From: Lentisphaerae bacterium GWF2_57_35
GTDB lineage: Bacteria > Verrucomicrobiota > Kiritimatiellia > CAIQIC01 > GWF2-57-35
Reading direction: 5' to 3'
DNA length: 64,000 nucleotides
Assembly: GCA_001804865.1 (NCBI GenBank)
Contig: MHBK01000056.1
Span: forward strand, 1-64,000
Shown here: one piece after another, positions 8,795-17,111 of the stretch
Position numbering within the stretch: the stretch's first letter is position 1
Layout: the number at the start of each line of letters is the position of its first letter
Translations under genes and position numbers: made by a program
The notes under the pieces: generated by a model
What the model saw: only the letters and a program-made list of their open reading frames with translations
Databases searched by the model: none
What the model was told of the DNA's origin: nothing

Positions 8795-9835
8795 ATGGAA
8801 CTCACGGTTGCAGAGATCGGCTCCAAGCTGGGTTTGCCGGTTGAAGGAGATGGAAGCTGTCGCATCAAGGGGATAGCCGGGTTGCGTGAAGCGGAGACCG
8901 GCGATATCGCCTTTTTGGCCAATCGCAAGTATGCAGCGGACGTCGCGCGTACGCAGGCTTCGGCCGTTATTGTGCCCAAGGATTGGGATCGCCCTTGCGC
9001 GGCCCCGGCCCTGTTGCGCGCAGACGATCCCGACAAGGCTTTCACGCAAGTCGCGGGTTGGTTTGCGCCGCCGCCGATTTCCGTGGCGCCGGGCATTCAC
9101 CCCACCGCCGTGGTGGCGGCGGATGTCCGTTTGGGCCGGGACGTCAGTATCGGACCTTATTGCGTCTTGGAGCCCGGCGTCGAAATCGGCGACCGCTCGG
9201 TTCTTTTTGCGGGATGCTATCTGGGGCATGGCGTGAAGGTAGGGGCCGACTGCCGGTTTTATCCTCACGTCAGCATTCGGGAATATTGCTGTATCGGCGA
9301 TCGCGCCATCTTGCATAGCGGAGTGGTGATTGGCAGCGACGGCTTCGGGTATAATGTCGATGCCAAGGGCGTTCGTACCAAGATTCCCCAGATCGGCATT
9401 GTGGCCATCGGCAACGACGTGGAGATCGGCTCGAACACGACGGTGGACCGCGCGCGCTTCGGGCGGACCCGGATTGGCGACGGGGTCAAGATCGACAATC
9501 TGGTGCAGATTGCGCATAACGTGGTGATCGGCGATCACGCGGTCATTGTGGCGCAGGTCGGCATTTCCGGCAGCTCCGAGATTGGCAAGCATGCGATTCT
9601 GGCAGGGCAGGTGGGTGTGGCGGGTCATATCGTCATCGGCGAAGGGGCCGTGGTCGGCGCGCAATCCGGCGTTCCGAACGACATCCCCCCCAAGACCTTC
9701 GTTTTAGGCGCCCCGGCCGTGCCCCGAATGGAGTTTGCCCGAAACGTCGCCAACGTCTCGCGCCTCCCGATTCTTAAGGAAAAAGTTGCCGCCCTGGAAA
9801 AACGCTTGGCGGAGTTGGAAAAGAAGCTGGCTTGA
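8795..9835 (+). CDS. lpxD: UDP-3-O-acylglucosamine N-acyltransferase
   Basis: Third step of lipid A synthesis: transfers a hydroxyacyl chain from acyl carrier protein to UDP-3-O-acylglucosamine. The 346-residue length fits. There is an N-terminal uridine-binding domain (about residues 1-100), then a left-handed beta-helix of hexapeptide repeats ([26 protein letters not shown]). The catalytic His lies in [16 protein letters not shown]. The C-terminal helix is Lys/Glu/Leu-rich ([14 protein letters not shown]). It indicates LPS production. Confidence 0.95.
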   Translation: MELTVAEIGSKLGLPVEGDGSCRIKGIAGLREAETGDIAFLANRKYAADVARTQASAVIVPKDWDRPCAAPALLRADDPDKAFTQVAGWFAPPPISVAPGIHPTAVVAADVRLGRDVSIGPYCVLEPGVEIGDRSVLFAGCYLGHGVKVGADCRFYPHVSIREYCCIGDRAILHSGVVIGSDGFGYNVDAKGVRTKIPQIGIVAIGNDVEIGSNTTVDRARFGRTRIGDGVKIDNLVQIAHNVVIGDHAVIVAQVGISGSSEIGKHAILAGQVGVAGHIVIGEGAVVGAQSGVPNDIPPKTFVLGAPAVPRMEFARNVANVSRLPILKEKVAALEKRLAELEKKLA

Positions 9836-9892
9836 GTTCCTGTTTCAGGTAGAGCTGGGCCAATAAGGATCGCCGCTACAAAAAGAATTGCT

Positions 9893-9932
9893 TTTTGGAG
9901 GGTCGCGCTCCGTCGCGACCGGAAGAAGATGG
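9893..9932 (+). repeat. Dispersed repeat, copy 1 (about 40 bp)
   Basis: TTTTGGAGGG followed by a CGCTCCGTCGCGACC block and GGAAGAAG. A near-identical copy lies in the opposite orientation at 29173-29212, with about four differences by eye. This copy sits exactly where the DUF475-like reading frame loses its family similarity. Confidence 0.75.
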
Positions 9933-10560
9933 AAAACGTGGCGTCGATGACCTCCAGATACAGGATCTTGCTGATATCGGACAATCCGGTTTGGCCGCTG
10001 AGCATGCGTTGCTCCATCTTCTCCGCATTCTCTTGGAATTCTGTTGTGATGAAGAAGGCCGTCGAGCCGATGACCGCGCTGAAAGCCATCATGGGGTTGA
10101 GCCGAATGGAATGCCACACCAGAACGGACAGCACAATGGAAACGATCGCGTAAAACCAGACCCCATGCCGTTCGATGAAGGCTTCTCCTCTCAGCCCATA
10201 GTGCTTCGGTTCAAGAAACAGCCAGTGGAAGAATAGGAACACGAGGAAAACTCCGCCGCCGATCAACAGCACCGGCGCCGACTGCTCAACCGCCGTCGCC
10301 ACCGTCGGATTTGCGCTGAAGAGCAAGCCCAAAAGTTTCCCGACAGAAAGGCCCGGACTGCTCATCCACAAGATTAAAAACGGCAGCAAGCCCCGGACAA
10401 GGAACACGGCAATGAGGATGCCCCACACCAGGAACCAGCGCCGCGCCCGGGCCGAAACCGTAGAGAGCACCTCGCCGTTGATGATTGCATTGTCGATGCT
10501 GCTGATCACTTCAAAGAGGCTGAGGCCCACGACGATCATAATCATTTCAAAATAGTTCAT
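9933..10560 (-). pseudogene. Truncated DUF475/TerC-like membrane protein
   Basis: The protein starts at the ATG at 10560 (MNYFEMIMIVVGLSLFEVISS) with GGAGAG upstream, and has several hydrophobic membrane segments. The family motif EVIDATFS is present at the downstream end, but where homologues continue into a second half (FDGVIGAF and further helices) the sequence runs into the 40-bp repeat. The frame then reads FRSRR and continues antisense into lpxD with no family resemblance. I infer a C-terminal deletion. DUF475 proteins are integral membrane proteins of unclear role related to TerC. Confidence 0.75.
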
Positions 10561-10626
10561 ATCACTCTCCGGAAAAAGAAGTCGGATCGTAAGCAAATGC
10601 CATAAACCGGTAAAGCGAAACCGGTA

Positions 10627-10654
10627 TTGACATCAAAGACCTCAGGGGCATAAT
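10627..10654 (+). promoter_or_regulatory. Sigma-70-like promoter for the lipoprotein operon
   Basis: A perfect -35 box TTGACA (10627-10632) is followed after 16 bases by CATAAT (10649-10654), a five-of-six match to the -10 box. It lies about 70 bp before the first gene of the plus-strand lipoprotein operon. Confidence 0.6.
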
Positions 10655-10722
10655 CAAAACATGAAATCGGAGCCAGGGCATAGGAGGGGTGCTCGAGGAG
10701 GGTTTATCTGAAAAAACAAGGG

Positions 10723-11883
10723 TTGGTTCTTAAAATTGGCTGCAGCTTCCTATTAATGGCTGTGCTAAGCGGCTGCCAAACGCCCCCGCCGCCCGCTCCC
10801 ACGTCGGAAATCTCGCTGCCGCCCCCTCGGGTCATGTTGCTGCTAAGCGTACGCGGCTTTGATTCGACATTTAGCGTCGAAACCGAGTCTTTGGTAACCC
10901 AGAGCTTGCTGGAGCAGGAGATTCCCGTGGTCGACCAAACCGTGGTGGATGCCAATATTCAAAAAATCAAGTCGGTGCTTTCCGCTTCCGGCGACGATCA
11001 GGGCGCCGTTATGCTAGGGACCCAGTTTGGCGCCGATGTCATCGTTCGGGGGGAAGCGGTCGTTCGGTCTCTCGCCAGTCATATTGCCAACAGCAAGCTT
11101 CAAAGTTTTCAGGCCCAGATTAAACTGCAGGCCATATCAACCGACAACGGTCAGCTCCTGGCTTCGGCCGCGGACGCGGCTACGGTTCTGGCGCTCGATG
11201 CCGAAACCGGCGGACCCAGGGCTTTGCAAAGCGCCACCTCCAAAATGCTGGGAACGTTTATCCCGGCCCTGCTTTCTTCATGGGAACAGCAAGTCAGCGA
11301 GGGCCATATTAGGCCCGCCTCGGACGGCGGAGCGGTCTCTCTCGCCCGCGCTCTTCAATCGGATAGCTCAACGGATGAAGCTTCGCTGCCTTCTTTGCCC
11401 GCAGATTATACGCCTCCCGTGGCTGCTATCTGGCAACTGACGCCGCAAAACGGCGTGCCGTCCGATTGGATGGCCCTTATCACGGACAAATTGCATGCCA
11501 TGATCGTGAAAAGCGGTTGGTTTCGCCTCGTGACGCGCGATGATATGGAAAAGCTGCTCGCGGAGCATAATGTCCAGATGAGCGATGCCTGCGACAGCAC
11601 CGCTCAGGCGGTGGAATACGGCAAGATTCTCAGCGCTAATCAAATTATCATCGGCGCCGTAGGCCGGCTGGGCCAGACCTATCAGGTGGTGCTCAAGCAA
11701 GTCAACGTGGAAAGCGGCGAAATCGAGCATGTGGGACAAGCCGAAGGCCGCGGCGGGGCGGAAGTGCTTTTACGCCTGGTCAAAATGGCCGCCGCCGACC
11801 TGCTCCGGAACGAAACAGCCGCTGCTCCAACTACGGATCCCGCTGTTATGCAAGCTTTGGAAAAAGAGAGTTCGAGCCAATAA
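10723..11883 (+). CDS. CsgG-like lipoprotein
   Basis: First gene of a five-gene envelope lipoprotein operon. The N-terminus is a lipoprotein signal with a lipobox (LSGCQ). After a Pro-rich segment come two CsgG/TolB-N-like regions. The second, about residues 235-365, holds WFRLVTRDDMEKLLAEHNVQ and later GAVGRLGQTYQVVLKQVN, the alternating pattern seen in CsgG-type proteins. The start is uncertain: TTG 10723 has no good ribosome site, whereas a CTG at 10708 (giving KKQGLVLKIGC) follows GAGGAGGG at ideal spacing. Substrate and partners are unknown; an outer-membrane-associated role is inferred. Confidence 0.7.
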   Translation: MVLKIGCSFLLMAVLSGCQTPPPPAPTSEISLPPPRVMLLLSVRGFDSTFSVETESLVTQSLLEQEIPVVDQTVVDANIQKIKSVLSASGDDQGAVMLGTQFGADVIVRGEAVVRSLASHIANSKLQSFQAQIKLQAISTDNGQLLASAADAATVLALDAETGGPRALQSATSKMLGTFIPALLSSWEQQVSEGHIRPASDGGAVSLARALQSDSSTDEASLPSLPADYTPPVAAIWQLTPQNGVPSDWMALITDKLHAMIVKSGWFRLVTRDDMEKLLAEHNVQMSDACDSTAQAVEYGKILSANQIIIGAVGRLGQTYQVVLKQVNVESGEIEHVGQAEGRGGAEVLLRLVKMAAADLLRNETAAAPTTDPAVMQALEKESSSQ

Positions 11884-11913
11884 CCAGACAAGAATAACCA
11901 GCAGGAGGAAACG

Positions 11914-13032
11914 ATGACAAAAAAATGTTTGCTGGCCATGGGGATGCTGCTATTAGCCTGGCCGTGCACAAGCCCGGTGTTTGCGCAGGCAGCCAAGGAA
12001 AGCGTGACGGTCATTCGGCAGGGTGCTGGAGGCGAATTGCAAGTGCTCTCCCGGGAACAGCCGGTCAAGGATGAATCGGTCGGAGCTGCCGCCGCTCAAT
12101 CCGAAGAGGTTCAGGCTCGTCGGGCCGTGGTTGCGGACGAGACTCCTCGCAAAGCCCGGGTCGTGGTGACGCCGGCGATTTTTGCGCAAGAGCGCCGCCG
12201 CCGCATTGATCGCGAACTCAACGAACGCTTCGGCATCACGGATCCCGGGGTGATCGAAAGCCCTGGCTATACCAGCTATCTGGTTGATGCGCTGGTCAAC
12301 GCGCGAAAATTCGATATGCTCGAACGCGAGGAGCTTAAGCAGATCGTTCGAGAATTGGATTTTGGGGAAAGCGATTACGTCGATCTCGAAAAGGTCGTCA
12401 AAATCGGCAACATGGCGGGCGCCGACTATATGGTCATTCCGCTCATTCGTTACCTTGAAGTCGATCGCGAAGAGAAAGATGTGCCCTATGTGGGCGGCAG
12501 GCAGATTACCGTCAAATGCAAGCTGGCGACTAATGTCCGCACGGTGGATGTGGCGACGGGCAAAATCATTTCTTCCAGCGTGCGCGAGGTCGAAAAGAAA
12601 CGCCGCCAACGCCAGCAGGATTCCGAACGCATCCTGGTCATGGACGTCATCTCCGAGTGTTTCAAGGAATCGTCGTTGATCGATGCCGCCAAATTGGTCG
12701 ATGTGGCCTACCCGATTCGCGTCATGAGCATCGATGGCGATCAGGTGATGCTCAACCGTGGAGAAGGCGCTCTGCTCAACGGCGAGATTCTTAAGGTGTA
12801 TGCCACGGGCGAAGTCATGATCGATCCCGAAACCAGAGACAATTTGGGGTATCACGAAGCCTATGTGGGCGCCATCCAAGTCACGGAGGTGGATAACAAA
12901 ACCAGCAAAGGCGTGATCGTTGACCGTGCTGGAACCATCGAGCGGCTTTCGATTTGTCGCCGGGTTGAAAACCCCACGCTGGAAGATCCACAACTTAAAA
13001 AAGGGCCTTCTCCCGCGCCAAAAATCGATTAG
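11914..13032 (+). CDS. CsgG-family periplasmic protein
   Basis: 372 residues with a cleavable signal (MTKKCLLAMGMLLLAW, cut near FAQA) and no lipobox. The central region resembles the CsgG fold: VDALVNARKFDMLEREELKQ, MAGADYMVIPLIRYLEV, then RTVDVATGKIISSSVREVEK. The C-terminal part (VDVAYPIRVMSIDGDQVMLN onward) looks like a small beta domain. AGGAGG precedes the ATG. It follows the lipoprotein gene by 30 bp and probably acts with it at the envelope. Function is not known. Confidence 0.7.
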   Translation: MTKKCLLAMGMLLLAWPCTSPVFAQAAKESVTVIRQGAGGELQVLSREQPVKDESVGAAAAQSEEVQARRAVVADETPRKARVVVTPAIFAQERRRRIDRELNERFGITDPGVIESPGYTSYLVDALVNARKFDMLEREELKQIVRELDFGESDYVDLEKVVKIGNMAGADYMVIPLIRYLEVDREEKDVPYVGGRQITVKCKLATNVRTVDVATGKIISSSVREVEKKRRQRQQDSERILVMDVISECFKESSLIDAAKLVDVAYPIRVMSIDGDQVMLNRGEGALLNGEILKVYATGEVMIDPETRDNLGYHEAYVGAIQVTEVDNKTSKGVIVDRAGTIERLSICRRVENPTLEDPQLKKGPSPAPKID

Positions 13033-13041
13033 ACCTTTAGG

Positions 13042-13090
13042 GCAGCCGGCCTCAAGCCGCCTAAGCAGCCGGCGGCTTGAGGAGGGCTGC
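13042..13090 (+). other. Strong intercistronic hairpin
   Basis: A 12-bp perfect stem (13050-13061 with 13071-13082, left arm CCTCAAGCCGCC) is extended by GCAGCC/GGCTGC. No T-run follows, so it is more likely an RNA-stability or attenuation element inside the operon than a full terminator. Confidence 0.5.
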
Positions 13091-13103
13091 GGATTAATTC
13101 CTT

Positions 13104-13538
13104 ATGAAACATCCATCTAGACAAATCATCGCCGCGGCGGGTCTGATAGCGGCCCTCTCCTTGACCAGCGCTTGCCGCACCCACATCACCTCGGCCGGGG
13201 TGACGATGGAGAGCTACCCCAGTAATCGGGTCACGGTCAATTCCCGTCTGTTCGGCGGTTGGTTCGCCGTCGTGAACAGCGCCTTAGCCAAGGGCGACAA
13301 TGAGTTGCTCCAGGCCACGGTATCGCTGGAAAACCTGAAGAACGACGATGCCCAGATCGAATTCCGTTTTCGCTGGATCGATGCCCAGGGCATTGAAGTT
13401 ACCAGTGGATCAAGCGTTTGGAGGGCTCGCGGCGCCGGCGCGCGGGAAACCCTTTTGCTTTCCGGAATTGCCCCGGCTAAAACAGCCGTCGATTTCATTT
13501 TGGATGTTCGTTTTGTGCACAACAGCAGGCGCTGGTAA
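13104..13538 (+). CDS. YcfL-like (DUF1425) lipoprotein
   Basis: 144 residues. It has a signal sequence with lipobox (LTSACR) and then a single Ig-like beta domain: VSLENLKNDDAQIEFRFRW, GIEVTSGSSVW, ETLLLSGIAP and DFILDVRF. This is the pattern of YcfL/DUF1425 proteins. The next gene is LpoB-like; in enterobacteria ycfL and lpoB are also neighbours, which supports both calls. Confidence 0.7.
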   Translation: MKHPSRQIIAAAGLIAALSLTSACRTHITSAGVTMESYPSNRVTVNSRLFGGWFAVVNSALAKGDNELLQATVSLENLKNDDAQIEFRFRWIDAQGIEVTSGSSVWRARGAGARETLLLSGIAPAKTAVDFILDVRFVHNSRRW

Positions 13539-13565
13539 TAAAGTTGTTTCTTGAAGGATAGGCCT

Positions 13566-14183
13566 ATGAACAGATTCCGACCGCTGGGTTTTGTGTTAAG
13601 CTTGATGCTCATGCCGTTTCTCTGGGTCAGTTGCCGCTCGCCGGAGCCGCCCAGGAGCGGATATGTGCCGGCCGAAGAAGAGGGGGCCATGACCATCGCC
13701 TTGGATGACCATGATTATGACCTGGCCGTGGCCGGCATCACCCGCGAGCTGTTCACCCGGGGGTTGCCCAAAGACTATACGGTGGTGCTGGGGCCGGTGG
13801 ATACCCGCGAGTCTCCGTATGACGTGCGCGTCCGCCAGATTCAAAAATCGTTGCAGGTGGCGCTCAATAAAGAGGGCACGCTCCACTTTATGACCGCGGT
13901 GGATGCCATGGCCGGCAATAGCGCCGTCGAAGAGATATATAAATTAATCCAATTTAATTGGATGAACAGCAACCCGATCGATGTCGAGGATATGCAAACC
14001 TTCGGGCGTCTATTGCGCGTGAACGGCATTCTTTTCGGACGGGTTTCCTCGCTCGAACGCGAATTGCCGGGGCGCATGCGCGAAATCACCTATCGTTTTG
14101 TCTGGGAGCTTTCCAATACCGATACGGGCTTGCTTGAAATCTCTCATGAGGAAAAAATCCGTAAGAACGTTCGAGTGAGGTAA
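13566..14183 (+). CDS. LpoB-like penicillin-binding-protein activator lipoprotein
   Basis: About 205 residues. The lipobox Cys follows WVSC after a hydrophobic signal. The body has the LpoB pattern: a helix-rich start (YDLAVAGITRELFTRGLP), VVLGPVDTRES, IQKSLQVALNKEGTLHFM and then GILFGRVSSLERE and FVWELSNTDTGLL. LpoB-type proteins reach from the outer membrane to stimulate PBP1b; that role is inferred here. The ATG at 13566 is chosen because AAGGA lies eight bases before it; a TTG at 13551 is in frame. The next gene starts 2 bp after the stop. Confidence 0.7.
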   Translation: MNRFRPLGFVLSLMLMPFLWVSCRSPEPPRSGYVPAEEEGAMTIALDDHDYDLAVAGITRELFTRGLPKDYTVVLGPVDTRESPYDVRVRQIQKSLQVALNKEGTLHFMTAVDAMAGNSAVEEIYKLIQFNWMNSNPIDVEDMQTFGRLLRVNGILFGRVSSLERELPGRMREITYRFVWELSNTDTGLLEISHEEKIRKNVRVR

Positions 14184-14185
14184 CG

Positions 14186-14611
14186 ATGAACATAGTCATG
14201 CGCATGGTATTCGTTTTGGGGATCGCCGCGCTCTGTTTGGCCGCAGGCTGCCGGACGCACGAGCATCACAGCAGGGCGCCTGTGCCTTCCTGGATTGATT
14301 ATCCCAAAACGTCGGACAGCGTTTTTATGTATGTGATCGGTGCGGCAGCCGATCAGCCGTCGGGCGCCATTGCACGCGAAGAAGCGTATAAAGACGCCCT
14401 CCGCCAAATTTCGCGCCGCATACTTACTGAAGCCGGCTTAGGCATCGATGTCTTGCCTGCCGACGGCGTCTTAACCCCTTTGGAAGGCGCCGAAGTCATG
14501 CCGGACTGCACCTATATTCAGCCTGATGGCTGGAGCTTTGCTGCGTGGGTGCAAGTCAGTTTCCCGATCGCCGAGAAACGCAAGGTGGTCGAAGAGTTGC
14601 GAGGCCGTTAA
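14186..14611 (+). CDS. Small LPP20-like lipoprotein
   Basis: 141 residues with a lipobox (LAAGCR). The mature part begins VPSWIDYPKTSDSVFMYVIG, then an Ala/Glu helix and an Asp/Gly-rich loop, ending in WVQVSFPIAEKRKVVEEL. The same block (W-I-HPKT-DSVFMY-IG, later W-QVSYPLA) forms the N-terminal domain of the protein at 17112-18374, so the two are paralogues. The function of the domain is unknown; an envelope role follows from the lipoprotein anchor and the operon. Confidence 0.7.
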   Translation: MNIVMRMVFVLGIAALCLAAGCRTHEHHSRAPVPSWIDYPKTSDSVFMYVIGAAADQPSGAIAREEAYKDALRQISRRILTEAGLGIDVLPADGVLTPLEGAEVMPDCTYIQPDGWSFAAWVQVSFPIAEKRKVVEELRGR

Positions 14612-14661
14612 ACGAACCGCAGGCATTCCTTCCTGCGATGCGCAGATCGGTCCCGAATGAA

Positions 14662-15198
14662 TTACTTGAACTCCAGAACTTCGCTGGTGGCTGTGGGGGC
14701 ATAGCCCTCATCCATAAACAGCCGGAAATTATACTGTCCCGGCTCCTCAATCTGTACGTCGTATTTGCAATCCGTTAAATTCTTAAGGAACGTATAGCTG
14801 ATATACTCGTTGTTCGGCGCATCCGCCCGATAGAATCCAATCCACGATTGGAGGTTGCTGGCGGACCCGGCGGAGTGCTGAACTACCACCCGGCCCGGCA
14901 AGGCCGGCGCGCGTTCAATCACCTTCAACGCGGGTTGGGTGGGTTGTTGTCGAGTAACGGTATTCATGGCGTCGGTCAAGGCGGCGTTGAGCGCCTGCTC
15001 GTTCTTGTCCGCCATGATGACTTTCCCGGCGCCTCCCGCGGCTCTGGCCGCTTCGCCCATTCGATTCAATACATCCATGGCCGCCGCGTTGTTGGCGAGA
15101 TCATAACCGACGACCACCAGTTGCCTTTTGACCTCTTGCTTGTTCAAAGCAAAACCCGACTGAACGCTGCTCCCCAGAAAGAGCAGGCCCAGCAGCAT
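14662..15198 (-). CDS. C-terminal half of a split von Willebrand A protein
   Basis: From the ATG at 15198 the 178 residues begin like a signal peptide (MLLGLLFLGSSVQSGFA). They then supply the last strands and helices of a VWA fold: KRQLVVVGYDL, a helix MDVLNRMGEAARAAG, KVIMADKNEQALNAAL. The upstream gene at 15215 carries the first part of the same fold and stops just before this point, in another frame. After the VWA part comes a beta-rich C-terminal domain (VVVQHSAGSASNLQSWIGFY and further). Either a secreted separate protein or the second half of a frameshifted gene; I favour the latter. Confidence 0.55.
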   Translation of the reverse strand: MLLGLLFLGSSVQSGFALNKQEVKRQLVVVGYDLANNAAAMDVLNRMGEAARAAGGAGKVIMADKNEQALNAALTDAMNTVTRQQPTQPALKVIERAPALPGRVVVQHSAGSASNLQSWIGFYRADAPNNEYISYTFLKNLTDCKYDVQIEEPGQYNFRLFMDEGYAPTATSEVLEFK

Positions 15199-15214
15199 CC
15201 TGGCAGGACGCGAT

Positions 15215-16327
15215 CTAATTATTGATATTCCCGGCCGCTTTAACTGGGTCCCCATTGCAGGTCTCCATCCCATCGGTTAATTCAATGACCCCTTGGTTCA
15301 CGCTTCGCGCGTGCTCGTCCAAATATTTCCAGGCAAAATCGGTCGCTTCCGCCAGATTCGTGTCGCCATTGGGCTCGATTCCGTTGATTTTATCTTGAAG
15401 AGTTTTCTTGTTGGCCGGCGTCATCATGAGGAAATCCGACAACACATGAATGCTGCCGCAACCGTTGAACAGGACCAACGCCACCTCGACGTTCTCTTTT
15501 AATGCTTCAATCTGATGGACGGCGACCTTTTTGAAAATCGCGATTTTTTCGCCTTTCATGCTGCCGGAGCCGTCGATCAGGACGACAATCGATTGGTCCG
15601 GTTTCACTTTGCGTTGGGCCAGGTTGGCGCGCAATTGGTTCAAGGTCAGTTGCGAGTTTCCGCAAATGCCAATCATCTTGTCCAGCGGGTCGACTATCGC
15701 GGGATTGGCGAAATTCTTTTTCCAGGCTTCGTAGCCCAATTTGACGGCCTGTTCGACGGTCACATGGCCCTTGCCGAATTCCTCGTAGAATTTGGACTGG
15801 AAAGCTGTTTCGGCATAGGACCCCACGTCGATTTTGGGGGCGATATAGACCTTGGTCTTGCTGTTGCAATCGATGCCAAAACCTGTGGCATAGGCCTCCA
15901 GTAGATTGACGACGGTCCCGTTCGTTTTTACGTAATGGTCGTTACCATTTTGACAACCCCAGTTCAGGATGAGACTGGGCCCCTTGTCTTCTTCTTTCGG
16001 AAACATCAGATTCGTTATGGCATACTCATAACCCACCGTAATTAAAAAGGGGATCGCATGGGTGGTGACTTTGCCGCCGTGGTTTTCGACGTAAACCACA
16101 TCGGAGTTTTTCATCTTATCGATACTGCCGTAGGTGGGATACCAGTCCACATCGGAACGGTCGTTGCCATTGGTCATCAGCTTGGATTGATTTACATCCG
16201 AAGACCAACCAGAGCCCGGACCTTGCCAGGTAAATATTTTGATGGATTGATCCGGATCGTCTGCTCCCCAGCAGACGTTGCCTAGCAAAAACATCGACAT
16301 CAACAACCGAAACCCATTTATTTTCAT
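15215..16327 (-). CDS. VWA-domain secreted protein, apparently truncated
   Basis: 370 residues with a signal peptide (MKINGFRLLMSMFLLGNVCW). Residues 20-210 form an unrecognised, possibly peptidase-like region (WQGPGSGWSSDVNQS, DVVYVENHGGK, ILNWGCQNG). The VWA domain starts near residue 245: VVLIDGSGSMKGEKIAI (MIDAS DGSGS), VALVLFNGCG, GDTNLAEATDFAWKYL, VIELTDGMETCNGDP. The frame stops right after KAAGNINN, in the middle of the fold; the missing strands are read from another frame in 14662-15198. Convergent with the lipoprotein operon. Confidence 0.6.
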   Translation of the reverse strand: MKINGFRLLMSMFLLGNVCWGADDPDQSIKIFTWQGPGSGWSSDVNQSKLMTNGNDRSDVDWYPTYGSIDKMKNSDVVYVENHGGKVTTHAIPFLITVGYEYAITNLMFPKEEDKGPSLILNWGCQNGNDHYVKTNGTVVNLLEAYATGFGIDCNSKTKVYIAPKIDVGSYAETAFQSKFYEEFGKGHVTVEQAVKLGYEAWKKNFANPAIVDPLDKMIGICGNSQLTLNQLRANLAQRKVKPDQSIVVLIDGSGSMKGEKIAIFKKVAVHQIEALKENVEVALVLFNGCGSIHVLSDFLMMTPANKKTLQDKINGIEPNGDTNLAEATDFAWKYLDEHARSVNQGVIELTDGMETCNGDPVKAAGNINN

Positions 16328-16489
16328 GACGTTGCCGGGAACATTAGGACGAAACGGGCGTCGTGTAAAGATTGGAAGATGCCAAAACGGCCGCGCATAA
16401 TGATCGACATCGATGTCATGAGTTCGCTATGTTTTGTCTCTGCATGGTATTAATGAAAAGCGCCTTAATTCATCAATAGGAGGTGTAGA

Positions 16490-17095
16490 ATGAAGAGCTT
16501 TATTCGATGGATGGCGATCGGAATCGTGGTCTGGGGTTGGGGAACGATGACTCCCGCGGCCCAACTGGGTCGATCCGTTCCGGAGGTCGTGGATAATGTG
16601 CGGGCCGGTGGCGGCGAGGGGAGGATCAGCGGCAACCCCGCCACAGGACTGCAATTGGCTTTATTCGCGCCCGTACAAATATTTCCCGCCAACTACGACG
16701 TTTATGGCTTTCGCCTCAATCTGCTCTATGGGCTCAACCAGAATCTGCGCGGGTTGGATCTGGGAGTGTTCAATGACATCGAGGGCCTCGTCGAAGGCCT
16801 TCAACTGGGCGTGGTAGGCAATCGCGCGCAATCGTTGTCCGGCGTTCAAATCGGCCTCTACAATTCCATAGGCGGTTCGGAAAATGGATGTTTGCAGCTC
16901 GGTATTTTCAATCAGGCGGACGATGTCATGGGGTGCCAACTGGGCCCCGTGAATTTTGCGCGCCAAGCCAACGGCGCCCAAATCGGGCTCATCAACATCT
17001 GCGACACAATGACCGGCGTTCAAGTTGGCCTCATCAATATTATTTCGCAAAGCTCATTCCTCGTTTTTTGCCCGATCGTCAATGCACAATTCTGA
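16490..17095 (+). CDS. LA_2272-type surface-repeat protein
   Basis: 201 residues with a signal peptide (MKSFIRWMAIGIVVWGWG, cut near PAA). The mature part is a run of degenerate units of about 15-20 residues of the form G-x-Q-L/I-G-L-x-N (LRGLDLGVFNDIEG, VEGLQLGVVGNRAQ, LSGVQIGLYNSIGG, NGAQIGLINICDT, MTGVQVGLINI). They predict a regular beta-solenoid or barrel-like surface structure. This pattern is known from LA_2272-family proteins, whose function is unknown. AGGAGG precedes the ATG. Confidence 0.75.
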   Translation: MKSFIRWMAIGIVVWGWGTMTPAAQLGRSVPEVVDNVRAGGGEGRISGNPATGLQLALFAPVQIFPANYDVYGFRLNLLYGLNQNLRGLDLGVFNDIEGLVEGLQLGVVGNRAQSLSGVQIGLYNSIGGSENGCLQLGIFNQADDVMGCQLGPVNFARQANGAQIGLINICDTMTGVQVGLINIISQSSFLVFCPIVNAQF

Positions 17096-17111
17096 TCCCG
17101 ATTTGCCCATC

